Assembly: GCF_016718685.1 (NCBI RefSeq)
Contig: NZ_JADKCX010000038.1
Location: forward strand, 1 to 58,749
DNA from: Haliscomenobacter sp.
GTDB lineage: Bacteria > Bacteroidota > Bacteroidia > Chitinophagales > Saprospiraceae
Reading direction: 5' to 3'
Length of the DNA: 58,749 nucleotides
Notes under the pieces: generated by a model
Database searches by the model: none
What the model saw: the letters and a program-made list of their open reading frames with translations, nothing else
Told to the model about the DNA's origin: nothing
Shown here: positions 47,577 to 58,254 of the stretch, in pieces
How positions within the stretch are numbered: the first letter of the stretch is position 1
How the letters are laid out: every line of letters begins with the position of its first letter
Made by a program: the position numbers and the translations under genes

Positions 47577-48325
47577 TACATGATCTCCAGATCCAAATTC
47601 CGATAGGGAGCCAAACGCTGGTGCTCGGGATCCAATTCAGTGATCAACACATCCAGGTCATCCAGGCCACATACCCGAATTTTTGGCTGGAATCCAGTTT
47701 TTCTGCAATCGACAAAGCCACAACTTTTTTGGAAGATTCCATCATGGCTTTTTTGATGGTGACCACTTCCCAGTCCGATTCAGTCATGCCATCGATGGCG
47801 TCGATGCCGTTGACCCCCATCAGGCAGAGGTCTGGGCGAATGTCTTTGAGGGTGCGCACCACTTCGCCGCCCACGGCAATTCCGGCCGCTTTGGACAAAT
47901 GTCCACCGATAAAAATGGTTTCGGAGCCCTGGTGTTCCAACAGCTGCATGGCCGTGGACAAACTCATGGTGACAAAAGTGACCTTTAAGTCTTGGGGCAA
48001 AATCCGGGCAATCTCCAAGTTGGTAGACCCCCCACTGATCAAAACCAGCATCCCTTCGCGCAACAAACTAATGGCTTTGTGGGCAATGATGGTTTTTTTC
48101 CTGATAAGCGTATATCTCGTTTTCCTTGTAGGAATAAACATGGTAAGATTCTGGAAAGTGCTCCCCGCGGGACTTTGATGATTTTTCCAGCATCGGCCAC
48201 TCCTGCAAATCCCGGCGTACCGTATCTTCTGATACATCGAGCTTGATGCTAAGATCGGTGAGTACCACTTTATTGTGGATGTTTACCTCGCGCAAAATCA
48301 GCGCCTGACGTTCTTTTTTCAGCAT
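47577..48325 (-). CDS. DeoR/GlpR-type transcriptional regulator, several frameshifts
   Basis: N-terminal winged helix MLKKERQALILREVNIHNKV then TDLSIKLDVSEDTVRRDLQE, the DeoR signature. The sensor domain (LVLISGGSTNLEIARILPQD, SETIFIGGHLSKAAGIAVGG, LCLMGVNGIDAIDGMTESDW) binds sugar phosphates in the family. Frames change at least twice near 48110-48210 and again near 47685, where adding one A gives KIRVCGLDDLDVLITELDPE and a stop at 47577. Length after repair is about 250 residues, normal. Given murQ and the amino-sugar kinase upstream, it may control amino-sugar recycling (inference). Confidence 0.8.
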
Positions 48326-48386
48326 AACTTAGGTTCCTTATGGGTCTCAAGATAAGCACATTCAGCATATGCGCTTATTTAAGTCT

Positions 48387-48421
48387 AATAAAAAAGCCTG
48401 CCGAATGATTTTCGGCAGGCT
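48387..48421 (-). terminator. Intrinsic terminator for the kinase/murQ operon
   Basis: Read on the minus strand, AGCCTGCCGAA pairs with TTCGGCAGGCT over a 5-base loop and is followed by TTTTTATTAG. Confidence 0.75.
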
Positions 48422-48609
48422 GGTAATAGCTAGCAAATAGTGTGTTTATCTTTCAGCAGTTTGTGCGATCCACAAACCGATTTTTTCGTATTTCTTGCAC
48501 AAAAGTGCAGGTTTTTTCTCAAAAACCCAAATTTTTGCCTGTATTTTATTTCAAAACCAGCCTGTTTTGCCAGTTGCATAGCCGTTTCTTGCAAAAAGAG
48601 CAATGTTGT
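48422..48609. other. Spacer downstream of the kinase gene
   Basis: No gene recognised; AT-rich, with a plus-strand open frame of low-complexity Phe/Ser/Cys composition that I do not believe. Confidence 0.4.
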
Positions 48610-49444
48610 TTATTCATGGTATTGGATCAGCCCCAACATCGGATCCTGTTGAATCTTGGCCACCTGTAATCCCAATGTTTCGAATTGCGTTTTATCTCTT
48701 CCTGAAAATATTGAGCAATTGAGCCGACAAAATGGATGGGTAAATGTTGACTGCCTTCCAGCAGCAGCACGCAGCGTTTGAGAAACAAATTGAACTGCCG
48801 GTCCAGTAAATCTTTGAGGATGGGGTCGTGGCGATGTTGGTGCGCAAAAGGGGCAAAAGTGGCTAAAAACCGATTGGGATAGGGCAGTTGATACACCGAT
48901 TGCAGGATATTGTCCCGGGTGAGGTGATATTGTTCATTGAGCTCCTCGCGGAGATTTTCGGGCATTTCTAGGTTCAAAAAAGAACGGATGAGGTCTTTGC
49001 CAATGGCGGCGCCACTGCCCTCATCGCCCAGAATAAATCCAAGGCCACCGGCAGTTTCTACAATTTGGCTGCCGTCATACCGGCAAGCATTTGAACCCGT
49101 ACCTAAAATGCAGATGATCCCTGGTTGGTGTTGGGCCATCGAACGGGCTGCGGCCAGGAGGTCGGTCTCCACATGTACCGTAGTGGCTTCCTGAAACATG
49201 AGGCGCAACAATTGATTCATGCGTCGCCGCTGCTTCTTCAGCTTTACAACCCGTACTGTAAAAATGCAATTCCTGGACAGGCTCCGGGATGCTGCGCTTG
49301 ACTTCGCGCAAAACATCCACAATCCCTTCATCGCTGAGGAAATACGGGCTGATGCCTTGGGTTTGCAGTTGATGCACAATACGTCCTTCGTGAACGGCGG
49401 CCCAATTGGCTTTTGGTTGCCCCACTGTCGACCAGGATTTTCAT
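48610..49444 (-). CDS. BadF/BadG-type N-acetyl amino-sugar kinase (NagK/MurK-like), frameshifted
   Basis: An ASKHA-fold kinase that phosphorylates N-acetylglucosamine or N-acetylmuramate. N-terminus MKILVDSGATKSQ (phosphate 1 loop) appears just left of murQ, then WAAVHEGRIVHQLQTQGISP, QELHFYSTGCKAEEAAAT, PGIICILGTGSNACRYDGSQ (phosphate 2) and GGLGFILGDEGSGAAIGKDL (adenosine loop), ending IHFVGSIAQYFQEEIKRN. At least three indels separate these frames; the true end after repair is TAA at 48610. The start overlaps the murQ stop (ATGA), so the two are translationally coupled. About 280 residues. Confidence 0.8.
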
Positions 49445-50261
49445 AGGCCGGTGCTGTGGTTGTGCGCTAAGGAAAACGCATCCATGGCTTTGCACGCTAC
49501 CGTGTTTGAGCAATAAAGAATGTGCTTCCTCGTAGGGAGGTCCAGGTTTTGCACCAGCATCTTTGCCCCACGATCCACCAATTTGATCTTGGGAGAGCTT
49601 CTCATGTCCACCATCTTGTTGTCCAGTACCTTCCCAAACGGATCATTACGCTGGTACTGAGCATATTGAGTACTCATTTTGCAGTACCGGCTTTGGAGTC
49701 GGGTGCTACTGGTCACAAATCAGTCCCGGCACCGCTTCTACCTGGAAGTCCCGCATCTGCAGCCAGCGACGAACCAGGTTACAGGTTACACAACCCGTAA
49801 CGATACACACGCTTGCGGCAATCTGTAAACTCCAATGATTTAGGTGGGTCCGGAGGCAGCAATGCCAACTACAGCATCCCCTTTCATCAATGCCGTAGGG
49901 CCAGCATATCTTCCCAGGTTTGAGTCCAACTGTTTTCAGTTGCTTCAATGGCATGCCGGATCGCCCGGTCTCCGCCAGCAATGAGCCCAACGACCAAATC
50001 TTCGGGAACACTGAAGGTGGAGGGACACTCGGAAGCGTCCAATACACCCAGACGTCCACTGGCGCCTGCACCGATGTAAACAGCCGCGTCCGCCGTGTTG
50101 CATTTTGTCAACCACGGCATCGACCACGGCCCAATTTGTGAATGGCTGCTGCCACCGCGATGGGCAGCTTGATCCTCGCGGTTCATGTTTTCCAATAACC
50201 TCCCGAACGGTCATCTTTTCAAGATGTCGGTATTGCGATGGCGCTTCGGTAATTTTTCCAT
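49441..50261 (-). pseudogene. murQ: N-acetylmuramic acid 6-phosphate etherase, many frame breaks
   Basis: MurQ cleaves the lactyl ether of MurNAc-6-P during peptidoglycan recycling. Pieces from three frames reconstruct it: MEK(ITEAPSQYRHLEKM)TVREV, VDAVVDKMQHGG, YIGAGASGRLGVLDASECP, VVGLIAGGDRAIRHAIEATE, SLQIAASVCIVTGCVTCNL, EAVPGL, VLDNKMVDMRSSPKIKLVDR and GAKMLVQNLDLP. The sugar-phosphate isomerase (SIS) fold and the order are right and the length (about 270 residues) fits. Indels are so frequent that no single frame covers a third of it. I favour sequence error over decay because every segment is still well conserved. Confidence 0.75.
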
Positions 50262-50639
50262 AATCCGCTGCGATAAGAACTTAAAAACGATAATGAATGC
50301 GAAATTATCCACGTTAAGGCGTTATTTTATGCAATAACTTGTAGTTTTCGAGGATTTTTTTGCAATAAAGCTCGTTTTTTTCGATTGCTGCGGTTAACGA
50401 ATATTTTTAAAAATATTTGGAGAAATCCAAATCCCACCTGTATTTTAGTGAAGCTACTTAGAGCAAGTTTAAATATTTTTGTTTTAAGCTTGCTCATTTG
50501 TATAGCTCAGTGGGTAGAGCGCTTGAGGGTTATTTTTGCATGAGTTTTTTGTGCAAGGGGGTCTGAACCCTATTTCCACAAGAAAAAGGCGTGGTTCCGC
50601 AATCGAGCTGCCCTTTTTTGTTTAATTTTCTGGATTGAA
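50262..50639. other. AT-rich divergent spacer with a tRNA-like fragment
   Basis: Between murQ (minus) and the secreted-protein gene (plus). AT-rich, no coding sequence. The D-arm-like GCTCAGTGGGTAGAGC at 50505-50520 is described separately. Confidence 0.4.
50497..50580 (+). pseudogene. tRNA-like remnant
   Basis: GCTCAGTGGGTAGAGC is a textbook tRNA D-arm, and GGGTCTGAACCC resembles a T-arm with a shortened loop. The segment between them pairs CTTG with CAAG but is too long and lacks a clear anticodon loop; the two acceptor strands (ATTTGTA and TATTTCC) do not pair. Either a decayed tRNA or a real tRNA corrupted by the local sequence errors. No anticodon can be assigned. Confidence 0.25.
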
Positions 50640-51979
50640 GAGGTGTATAAAAAAACTTCACTTACTGATTACAAACTCCGCTTCTGCGCTTATCCCAATA
50701 GCAAAACACCCTCAAAACCATCAAACTCATGCAGATTACCACGTACGTTCCTGCTGTTGTCCCACAGCATTTCCTTGCACAGAAAATTCAGGGTCAAAAC
50801 CCTCCGATTTGATCCTTTGCCCGACTTTGCAAGGAAAACTTATCGGGTTCGCAGGCGGACCGTATAACGGCAGTAACCACCACTGCTGCCCATTTGCCAA
50901 AGGGAGATCAACGAACAAGTGGCCAAAATAAAACCCTTGAACACCCAAGGCCAGAGCGACCCCAAAGGCAAAATTCGCGCCATGATTGGGGTAGGCGCTT
51001 CCAACCACGCACCTCCCGAATTTCCAGAAAACTTCAAACTCACTGCGCTGCTGCCAGCAACCTCAACTCCCAATTGATGCTGGTCAATACTTCAGTAGGG
51101 ACAGGGGGTGCAAAAATGAACACCTGGAAGACAACTGCTGGCAAAAATTGCCGATTTCAGCAAGCAAATATCTGGAGAGCGATCAACAGGTGCACTGCTG
51201 GCCTGGTAGAAAATCAGACAACACCCAAACGGGCGATACTTGTTTCCACGTGGCGCCCCGTAACAACTGATGGAAGATTACCGGTTCTTGTTGGAAGTCT
51301 TAATGACAAGCAATTTCTAATCTAAAGTGGTTTATTTTTTTCTGGCTTATGCGGGGTATGTTACGCCAGTGCCCGGTGGGGTAAAAGGGCTGCTATTCCT
51401 CCTCCTCTCCTCCCTGCGATTATCTGTTTTGGGTTGGGCTTTAAGGTCGCTACGAGCGAAAACGTAGCCGCGAGAAGCCCGGCTTCGTCACCAAAGGCGC
51501 TCAGGCGAATATCTCATGCGGACTTGGGGCTCAACACTCGACAAATGTTGCTCAACCGCGAAAGTGATGGCTTTGTACTCGATTAGTTCACCGACGTGGA
51601 AGGAAGATGGCCTGCACCTGACGCACTCGGGGGAGGAAAATTTCGAAACTGGATGTTTGATTATTTTGAAAGACCCGACGTCATGCACTTCATTACTATA
51701 AACAATCACGATCATGACCTACAGGAAGCGTAAGCTCTGCTCGCAATCTTTAGGTTTATCCTAACTTTTGTGGATGGTGATCGTGCGTAAACCAGTATTG
51801 CCCTCACATGAGGTCAGTTTGACCTTGCGCAATTTGCAGGGAGTCCCGCTTTGGCAGGAAACCCGGGATTTGCATGGGAACGGAAGAACAGCCTACCTCA
51901 ATTGCTCTGCGGGTTTGTACTTGCTGAATGCCGCCAGGGGAATAAGCGAGAGGTCCAGAAAATATTAAAATTAAGGTAA
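50640..51979 (+). pseudogene. Secreted SGNH-hydrolase-like protein with T9SS type A tail, many frame breaks
   Basis: Fragments in three frames follow one another in an order I recognise from Bacteroidota secreted proteins of an SGNH/GDSL-like family: NLNSQLMLVNTSVG, YAGYVTPVPGG-type residues at 51340-51390, DGLHLTHSGEENF, NWMFDYFERPDVMHF and TINNHDHDL. The end LRNLQGVPLWQETRDL then GLYLLNAARG and QKILKLR with stop at 51977 looks like a type A sorting domain ('GxYxL...G...KIxK'). It would be secreted and surface-bound. The start is not visible. Identification is by pattern and tentative. Confidence 0.45.
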
Positions 51980-51989
51980 ACCTGATTTG

Positions 51990-52323
51990 TCATCCGGGAA
52001 ATCGAAAAACCCGATCCAAAGGCTGTACCACCGGCGAATGATCCGAATTCACCTCCATGATGTCGGCCATGTAATCCCAGAATTCATCTCGCATAATCGG
52101 CAGGCCGGCAGTAGATCAACACGGTGATCAGCGCGGGGTTTTGGCAGGCTAACAAGGGACCACTTTGGGAAGTCCCAAGAAGATTTCCATAATCGAGAAT
52201 ACCGGCTTCACCCAGTGCAGCGGAGAGGGCGTGCCAGATTTCAAGTCGCAAGCAGTGGCAGTATTCGGCCTGGTTGCCTGGTTTGAGGTACATCACGAAG
52301 GCGATTTCTTCAGTATTTTGCAT
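51990..52323 (-). CDS. rhaM: L-rhamnose mutarotase, frame broken
   Basis: Interconverts alpha- and beta-L-rhamnose. N-terminus IAFVMYLKPGNQAEYCHCLR then LEIWHALSAALGEAGILDYG matches RhaM (usual 'xxYxxRHxxIWPEL...L...GI.DY'); a separate frame gives WDYMADIMEVNSDHSPVVQP and LDRVFRFP, the diagnostic RhaM end. The middle (52090-52190) is scrambled by indels and the catalytic His segment is not cleanly readable. About 105-110 residues. Next to the GH106 rhamnosidase on the same strand, which supports the assignment. Confidence 0.75.
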
Positions 52324-52341
52324 GGCAGTGATTTCTTTTCG

Positions 52342-52432
52342 GCAGAGATTTTATGCAGATTTTCAATAGATTCTCGCCACGACTTTTCTGCGTAAAATCT
52401 GTGGAAAAAATCCGCGGTGGAAATCTGCGCGA
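52342..52432. repeat. Degenerate hairpin of GCAGATTTT / AAAATCTGYG words
   Basis: Left GGCAGAGATTTTATGCAGAT, right TCTGCGTAAAATCTGTGG and AAATCTGCGC. Related to the repeat beside proA. Lies between rhaM and the GH106 gene. Confidence 0.6.
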
Positions 52433-52457
52433 ACTAAATTAATTGTCTAAACCAAAT

Positions 52458-55178
52458 TTACTTACCTCTAACAAACCCGAAGAAGGCACTGGCTTCTACT
52501 TTGACGCATCAAAAGGTTGGTACCGAATGTCCGTCACGATGTTGGGATGTCGTAAAACTTGCGCCAGGGGCGTACCTTGTCGACCCAGGTAGCACCCGAT
52601 TTGCCGATAGGTTGGGGACTTGAGGGCTATCAAAGTATTTTCTTTTGGTGCAGCATCCCGGCGGGCACATCCACTACAGCGGTGGCGCACCCAAACCGCG
52701 CCCAAATCCCGACCGTTCAACTTCACCTTAGCTGTCTCGCGCAAATCACCCAAGTCTAGTCTGGCAGTCTGGCCTCAGCTTGTTCACAAGAGAAATGCAG
52801 GGCATACCGGCGTACCACTGAAATATTGGGCGAGTGTATCCGGTGCTAAAGTCCAGGACTCCAGCGCCTCGGTGGTAATTCTTTGGGAACAAAGGGTTTT
52901 CTTCTCCAGAAACCTGATTTGCCATTCTCCCCGCAAAACTCCTGGACGATCTGGCGATGCAGTGCTTCAGGCCATGCCGCCGAAGTATCTACTTTGTTCA
53001 AGGCTTCTGATGAACATTGGTTTCACCGTGGCTAATTGGGTTGAACTCTTATCAACATTTTCGCTGATGGTTTTGAAGGGCTGGATTCTCCCTGATTGTG
53101 CAGAAGCGGGTCACACAACTTCAGGTTTGGGCATTGCACGCCAAACGAAATCCGCCCCCTCCGCTTAAACTGTCCCGCGAGGAGTTAATGATGGAAGTAC
53201 AGCGTTCCTTGATCCGTTTTTTAGTGATAAACTCAGTCTTTTCCGCCAGGAACCCGGCGTACCCACTGTTGGGACAAAACCATGTTCAATAGTTGGTTTT
53301 GGTGGGTCGAATCGGCCAAAGTGCTTCCGCACGGCTTTTTGCCGTTCCGCAAACCCGACCACCCACTTCTGGCTTGTCTGCAGTTTGAAGTCAAAAAGAT
53401 CCGGAGCGCCTGCTGCTTTCGGGCCGCTGTAAGGCCTGTGCAGTAGCGTGGCAAAATATTCACAAACCGGAAATACCAGCGATTTAGGACGCGTATCTTG
53501 GTGGTGACAATGGAGCCGTTTTCAACTTTCAGCCCTTGAATTTGTCGATCCGAGATAAAATCGAGGTTGTACCCTTGGTCACTCAACAGTGTGGCCATTC
53601 CAACAAAATGGACTTGTCCTTGACCTCGTGTACCATAGAGTGAACCTCCATCGGGTGGGTTTTGCCCTTGCGCCCAGCTGCATGCCAAACGTCGTAAATG
53701 GGAAATAAAGAAGAACATCATTGTCGGGTTTGGCAGGCTGCAAGCGACTTCGGCTGCGCTCGATGTAGGCATTCAGTTAAGTAAAACGGCCAAAAATGAC
53801 TCTGTTGGTTAAAGTTGGTCGAGGCATAAAACAACCAACCAGGAAAACTCTGCGCCCGGCGGAGAATAAGGTACGCCGTGGTAAAAAATGTGGTTGACGC
53901 CGAGACCAAACACTTTCTCACAGTGGGTTTGACCTGCGACAGGCCCACTTGAAGTGGTTGCTTAGCCAGGTGGCTGCTTCACAAGACACCATCTTCTGCC
54001 CGCTACGTGCGCTGCCGAGGCAGCCCACTTGATCACAAAAGCATCGGGCTCGCCAAAACGTTTGACTTCGTAATCGGGATCCACGCGGTAGCCGGGAATG
54101 CCGTAGGGTTTGCTGCCAAAAAACTCGGTTTCGGGTACATCGGAAGCGGCGTAGAGGTCGAGCAGGTTGGCAGGGGCACCGTGGGCTTCGTTGCGCACAA
54201 TTTTGCCAAACTGCCTGCCCAGGGCGCTGAGGGTTTGGTGAATCTTCCAACAAGACGTCGAAATGATCTAGTGGTAGTCGGCCCAAATCCGTTTTTCGCG
54301 GTCGATCTGGCCGGAGGTGTCTGCGCCAACACATCCAGGTGGGTCAGCAGGTCATAGCCGCGTAGTTGTTGAGAATTTTGCAAAAGTGCTGGCCAATTGG
54401 CCCCGTATACTTCGTAGGAGTCGTTTTCACAAAAAGCCCGGACGCCGTAGTTCTTGTAATAAAAACACCGGCAAAAGTTTGAAAATAGGCTTTGATGGCC
54501 GTGGTAGGAAGTGATCGAGTACCCAACCTTCCGGCACGGGGCGGCTCGTTTTACCGCCCGGTGGGCAAACCAGGGCCATAGAGGTTGCTTTCCTGCGGGT
54601 ATTCCCAGCTGGCGTCTGTTGATGTCCAGTTTTTGAAAGAAACCTTGCGGGAATAGGCTGAAACGGCAATGAGTTTGGCTTTTTCCATTTTCAGGAACGG
54701 TGGTAACTTCGGTAGTTTTTCATTGGCCTTCACACGTCAATGCTTTGCACCTTGAAAGGCTTGTGCGGCATCCTGTGGCTTGACTTGTGCTGCGCCGCTA
54801 AAAGGCCAGCCAGTACCCAGGGTCATATCAATGCCAGGCCCAGTCTTTTGGCCTCGGTACAGGTGTAATCCAACATGGCCAACCACTGCGGACTGAGGTA
54901 GGGGATAAAATTGGCTTCTTCGCCCTTCACACCGTAAATGGGAATGATGTGTAAGCCCCAGAATCCGCCGCTGAAAAATCTTCCAGGTTTTTTTTGAGGT
55001 CGGCTTTGTTGACGGCACTGCCCATCCACCACCAGTAAGCCCAAGGCTTGGCGGAATTGACTTGGGCGAGAAAAAGGAGTGAAAAAGAGAAAAACAGTTG
55101 GGCTTTCAGCGCCTTACTGAAAATCCACTGCGCTATTGATGACTTAAATACGCGGCGGTACTTGTAACAAATTAGCAT
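52458..55178 (-). pseudogene. GH106-type alpha-L-rhamnosidase, many frame breaks
   Basis: About 900 residues reconstructed from three frames. A signal-like segment (LFFSFSLLFLAQVNSAK) leads to PWAYWWWMGSAVNKADLKKN, LHIIPIYGVKGEEANFIPYL, SPQWLAMLDYTCTEAKRLGL and IDMTLGTGWPF, a typical GH106 start. Then GYDLLTHLDVLA, IVRNEAHGAPANLLDLYAAS, VPETEFFGSKPYGIPGYRVD, PGWLFYASTNFNQQSHFWPF, GYNLDFISDRQIQGLKVENG, and the C-terminal beta domain DLRETAKVKLNGRDLGAVWV. The stop after repair is at 52458. It removes terminal alpha-L-rhamnose from pectin or other glycans outside the cytoplasm. Adjacent rhaM processes the product. Breaks look like sequence error, since conservation is strong throughout. Confidence 0.75.
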
Positions 55179-55224
55179 GCAGCGCCTTTGGAAATTCTTC
55201 CTCAGCGTCCTGGGGTTAGAGTTT

Positions 55225-56440
55225 CGCACTGGACTCAACCTGGAACACCCACTTTTTTTTGCTAATCGTATCTAGTTCTTCCGCAGTTCCTTCAAAGTGA
55301 AAGGGGTCTGCTGCATTACGCCTGTACGACTGCTTCTTTTTGAGCACCTGTGCCGGGAAGAGGTTTAATCATAAAAGTTTTCTCCCATTTGTTCACCTTT
55401 GTCATTCCGTCCATCGTTGTAGGCATTGACCACGTCGCCACGGTAGGGGTAACGCTGGTTTTCCCACATGGAGTTTACGCAGGCCAGGCATCGCCCTGGT
55501 AATTGAAGCGAATCACGGTCAATGCCGCCTTTTCGGCATCGCAACTGCCCGCCACAGGTTTCAACGCATGTTGTGGAATAACAATTTACCCCCAAGGGAT
55601 TTGGCGTCCTCCTTTGAAGAACAAAACGCTGTCTTTTTTTGAGCAAACGTAGCATCAATGTTACCAAAATAAGCATCGTTGACGAGGTCTACTCCCCGCC
55701 TTTAAAGGGCAAAACCACTACTTGTGAAGCGCTTGCTTTTGGAGTACGCCAGCAACCAGATGGATGGAACACCCTTTCGGATTTGGTCCCAATCCTCATT
55801 GCCTTGATTGGCTGAGTTGGTTGTCGCTTTCATAGGCCACCCATTTTACTTTGGTTCAGGGGCACTCCCAGTAACAGATCCGCTGCTTCTTTTTTCAGTA
55901 AGCGAATCCTTATGTCAATCTTGAGGTCGAATGGCGTACCGGCGTAGTTCTCCAAACTGAAACTTTTGACAAAACGCGCCTGGCGTTTGTCTTTTCAACG
56001 GCTGGATAATCCATCGTGTCAATCACACCGGGCGTTTGCCGAGGCGAAAGGTCAAAAAGCGTACTTACCTTTTTGCTATTATATCGTATTGCCCACCTTC
56101 CACCCAACCAAAAACGCTCTTCACCGCCAAAGGCATTCATGCGGGCTGGTATTCACCTTTGGAGATCAAATCGTGATTGATCCAGCTGCAGCTGGCAATT
56201 TTTCATCCCGGCGGCGGTGCCGCACAACATGCTACCTGGTGCAGGCTTCGGCGAGCAGGATTCTTGCGTTTCACCGTCTTCGAGGAGGATGACGGGGCGT
56301 GGGCTTTGAGTTGTTTGGTAATCGTCGGCGAATGAACTGGCGTCACTTCACCGATTCGGTCGTGGTCAGTTTGATTTTGGCAGGTCCATTAGCCGAGCAG
56401 CAACCAGCTGGTGGCGCATTTTACAACAGCTGTTTTGCTG
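55225..56440 (-). pseudogene. DUF6786 family protein, many frame breaks
   Basis: Pieces: MNAFGGEERFWL, QTPGVIDTMDYPAVEKT, VNSMWENQRYPYRGDVVNAY then NDGRNDKGEQMG, and an ending FHFEGTAEELDTIS read across two frames. These match the DUF6786 pattern as I recall it (aldose-epimerase-like beta-sandwich, often in glycan-use loci). The start is near 56400 but not certain. It is on the same strand as the rhamnosidase and probably in its operon. Function unproven; a sugar-binding or mutarotase-like role would fit. Confidence 0.55.
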
Positions 56441-56523
56441 GTGGACTGATCGTCCTCAAAGTATCGAAAAATGATCGATTTAAAAGATTTAGCATCCCTA
56501 ATTTTAAAAGAGTGATATCTTTT

Positions 56524-56633
56524 TAACACAAAGGCCACAAAGAAAAGCACAAAAGACACAAAGCTAGACGTTGACGACGCTTTGCTTAGTGTTCTTTGTG
56601 CTGCCTTCGTGTTCTTTGTGTTAAAAAAATGTC
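56524..56633. repeat. Hairpin of ACAAAG words
   Basis: Left TAACACAAAGGCCACAAAGA then AAAGCACAAAAGACACAAAG; right GTTCTTTGTGCTGCCTTCGT then GTTCTTTGTGTTA. Loop about 20 bases. Same tandem-word architecture as the other spacers, with yet another word. Confidence 0.85.
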
Positions 56634-56639
56634 GCTTAG

Positions 56640-58170
56640 GTGTTAGCTTGAAAATTCGGAATGACGACTCCTGTATATCATCTTTTTATTTTTCCCCCAC
56701 AAAAACATAAGGACTATTGCCTGGAGAACCCGTACAGAGTGCATCTGCATCCCATCGTCCAGCCGTTTTTTCCCATTTACAAGTACTCTGGTGTTGCACT
56801 TCTGAAGGGAGGTTGTCCCCACCTAACCCGGCTGCATTTTTGGGAAAACGCATTTGCTCTAGGCACCAGCAGGAATGTTGATGGTTTGGCCACTGTTTCC
56901 CCCTCGGTAGTGCCAGAACTCCACTCAGGCATGGTCGCCTGCCACACTGCGGAAGGTTTGAGCGGGCATTGCGGCAACAAGCCGGATTGTTGATGGAACC
57001 AGCTGATTTTTTGACCATGAAATCCATTAAATAGGCGACTTACTAGTCGCGCCAATGGTGCCACACATCACCTTTGAGGTATACAAATCGATTTGGAGGG
57101 CGACATTGCATCTTCACAGGCCCCCGGAGGTAGACCTCGACCAATCGTCGCGCCTAACCTCGTTGAAGGTGTAAAACGGTAAAGGTACCCAGTAAATCAG
57201 TTCCGTTTACCTGCCCGAAGCGTCTTTGGCTAAAGTGCCCCGTTAGTTTTCGGCGCCGTTGTGGCATTCGATCATTTCTACATTGGGTACATTGGCACTT
57301 TGATCATTCCGCCACTCTCGTGAGCCGGAGGTAACCAGGGGAGCCATGGTGCATCTCTAAAAGGACAAACAACTCTTGGAATAGGTAGAATCTAGCAGCA
57401 TTTTTTCTTCTTTGGCCAGATGATACTCATACAAGGTGCGGAATTTATCCATTTGCCGCATCAACAAGTTGGGAGTGTGCCCATGTCAATATTCAACTTA
57501 GCCAGGCAATTTTTAGTGTCCAAAGAGTGCATCAGGCCAAAGGCAATGCCCCCAGTTCATGAGAGACCAACTCGCCAGCTCGGTAGCCAACATATGGGGC
57601 GATTGATGAAATGTCGGCAATTGTCTCCCAAAACTACCCGCCGTCATTTTTAATATCCCATCATAGCCGCTAGCATCACCCGTAGTGCCTTCCAGAACGG
57701 AAAACCACCTACGTTGCGGTTGCTGGAGAATTCTTGGCTGAAATTGGTTTTGATGAAGCTGGCATTGTTCTTCCAGTCACTCCAGAGTATCCGTAAACAC
57801 TATAGTTTGAGCGCAAACAAGCCACTTCAGGATCGAACCTCGCGCGACGCCCAGCATTTTCAACAGTGGCTCGGCATGATGGCGGTGAAAATTGCTGCGA
57901 TGGCTTTTGACCTGGGCTTTTCCCACCTGGCCTGGCAGGGACAGTCGTAGAGGTTTCCACCCGCAGGCCAGTCGCCACGATGGGATGCGGAGTTGATGCA
58001 CGGTGGGCGTTTCTATCTGCCGGCCAACTGCTGGAAGCATTGTTCATAAACAAAACTTTCTTGCTACCTCCTGTGGTTCAGTGGGTTGAAGAGATAAGTT
58101 TTGGGTATTCAAACTGGCAAAGCTTCAAAATAGCCGTAGCACGATTAATTGAAAATTTTCATATTGGATT
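56640..58170 (-). pseudogene. Unassigned coding remnant, heavily frame-broken
   Basis: Several minus-strand stretches look protein-like, for example SVAGDHAWVEFWHYRGG, LLMRQMDKFRTLYEYHLAKE then EKMLLDS, and GDASGYDGILKMTAGSFGRQ, in changing frames. Plus-strand frames are not protein-like. I cannot name the family; a secreted enzyme of the same glycan locus is a guess. Start, end and even the number of genes are uncertain. Confidence 0.3.
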
Positions 58171-58246
58171 TTAATTGTTTTTAGGATCAAAAATTCAAAA
58201 ATAATTCATACTCCCTCATTCAGTGGAAAAAAATAGAAAATTTAAG

Positions 58247-58254
58247 TACCTTTG
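58247..58254 (+). promoter_or_regulatory. -7 box TACCTTTG
   Basis: The most canonical Bacteroidota -7 sequence in the window, after an AT-rich stretch. It points right, into sequence where I could not recognise a plus-strand gene. Confidence 0.4.

Noticed and set aside
48440..48669. Overlapping Phe/Cys-rich open frames
   Set aside because: Low-complexity AT-rich spacer and kinase 3' end on the opposite strand.
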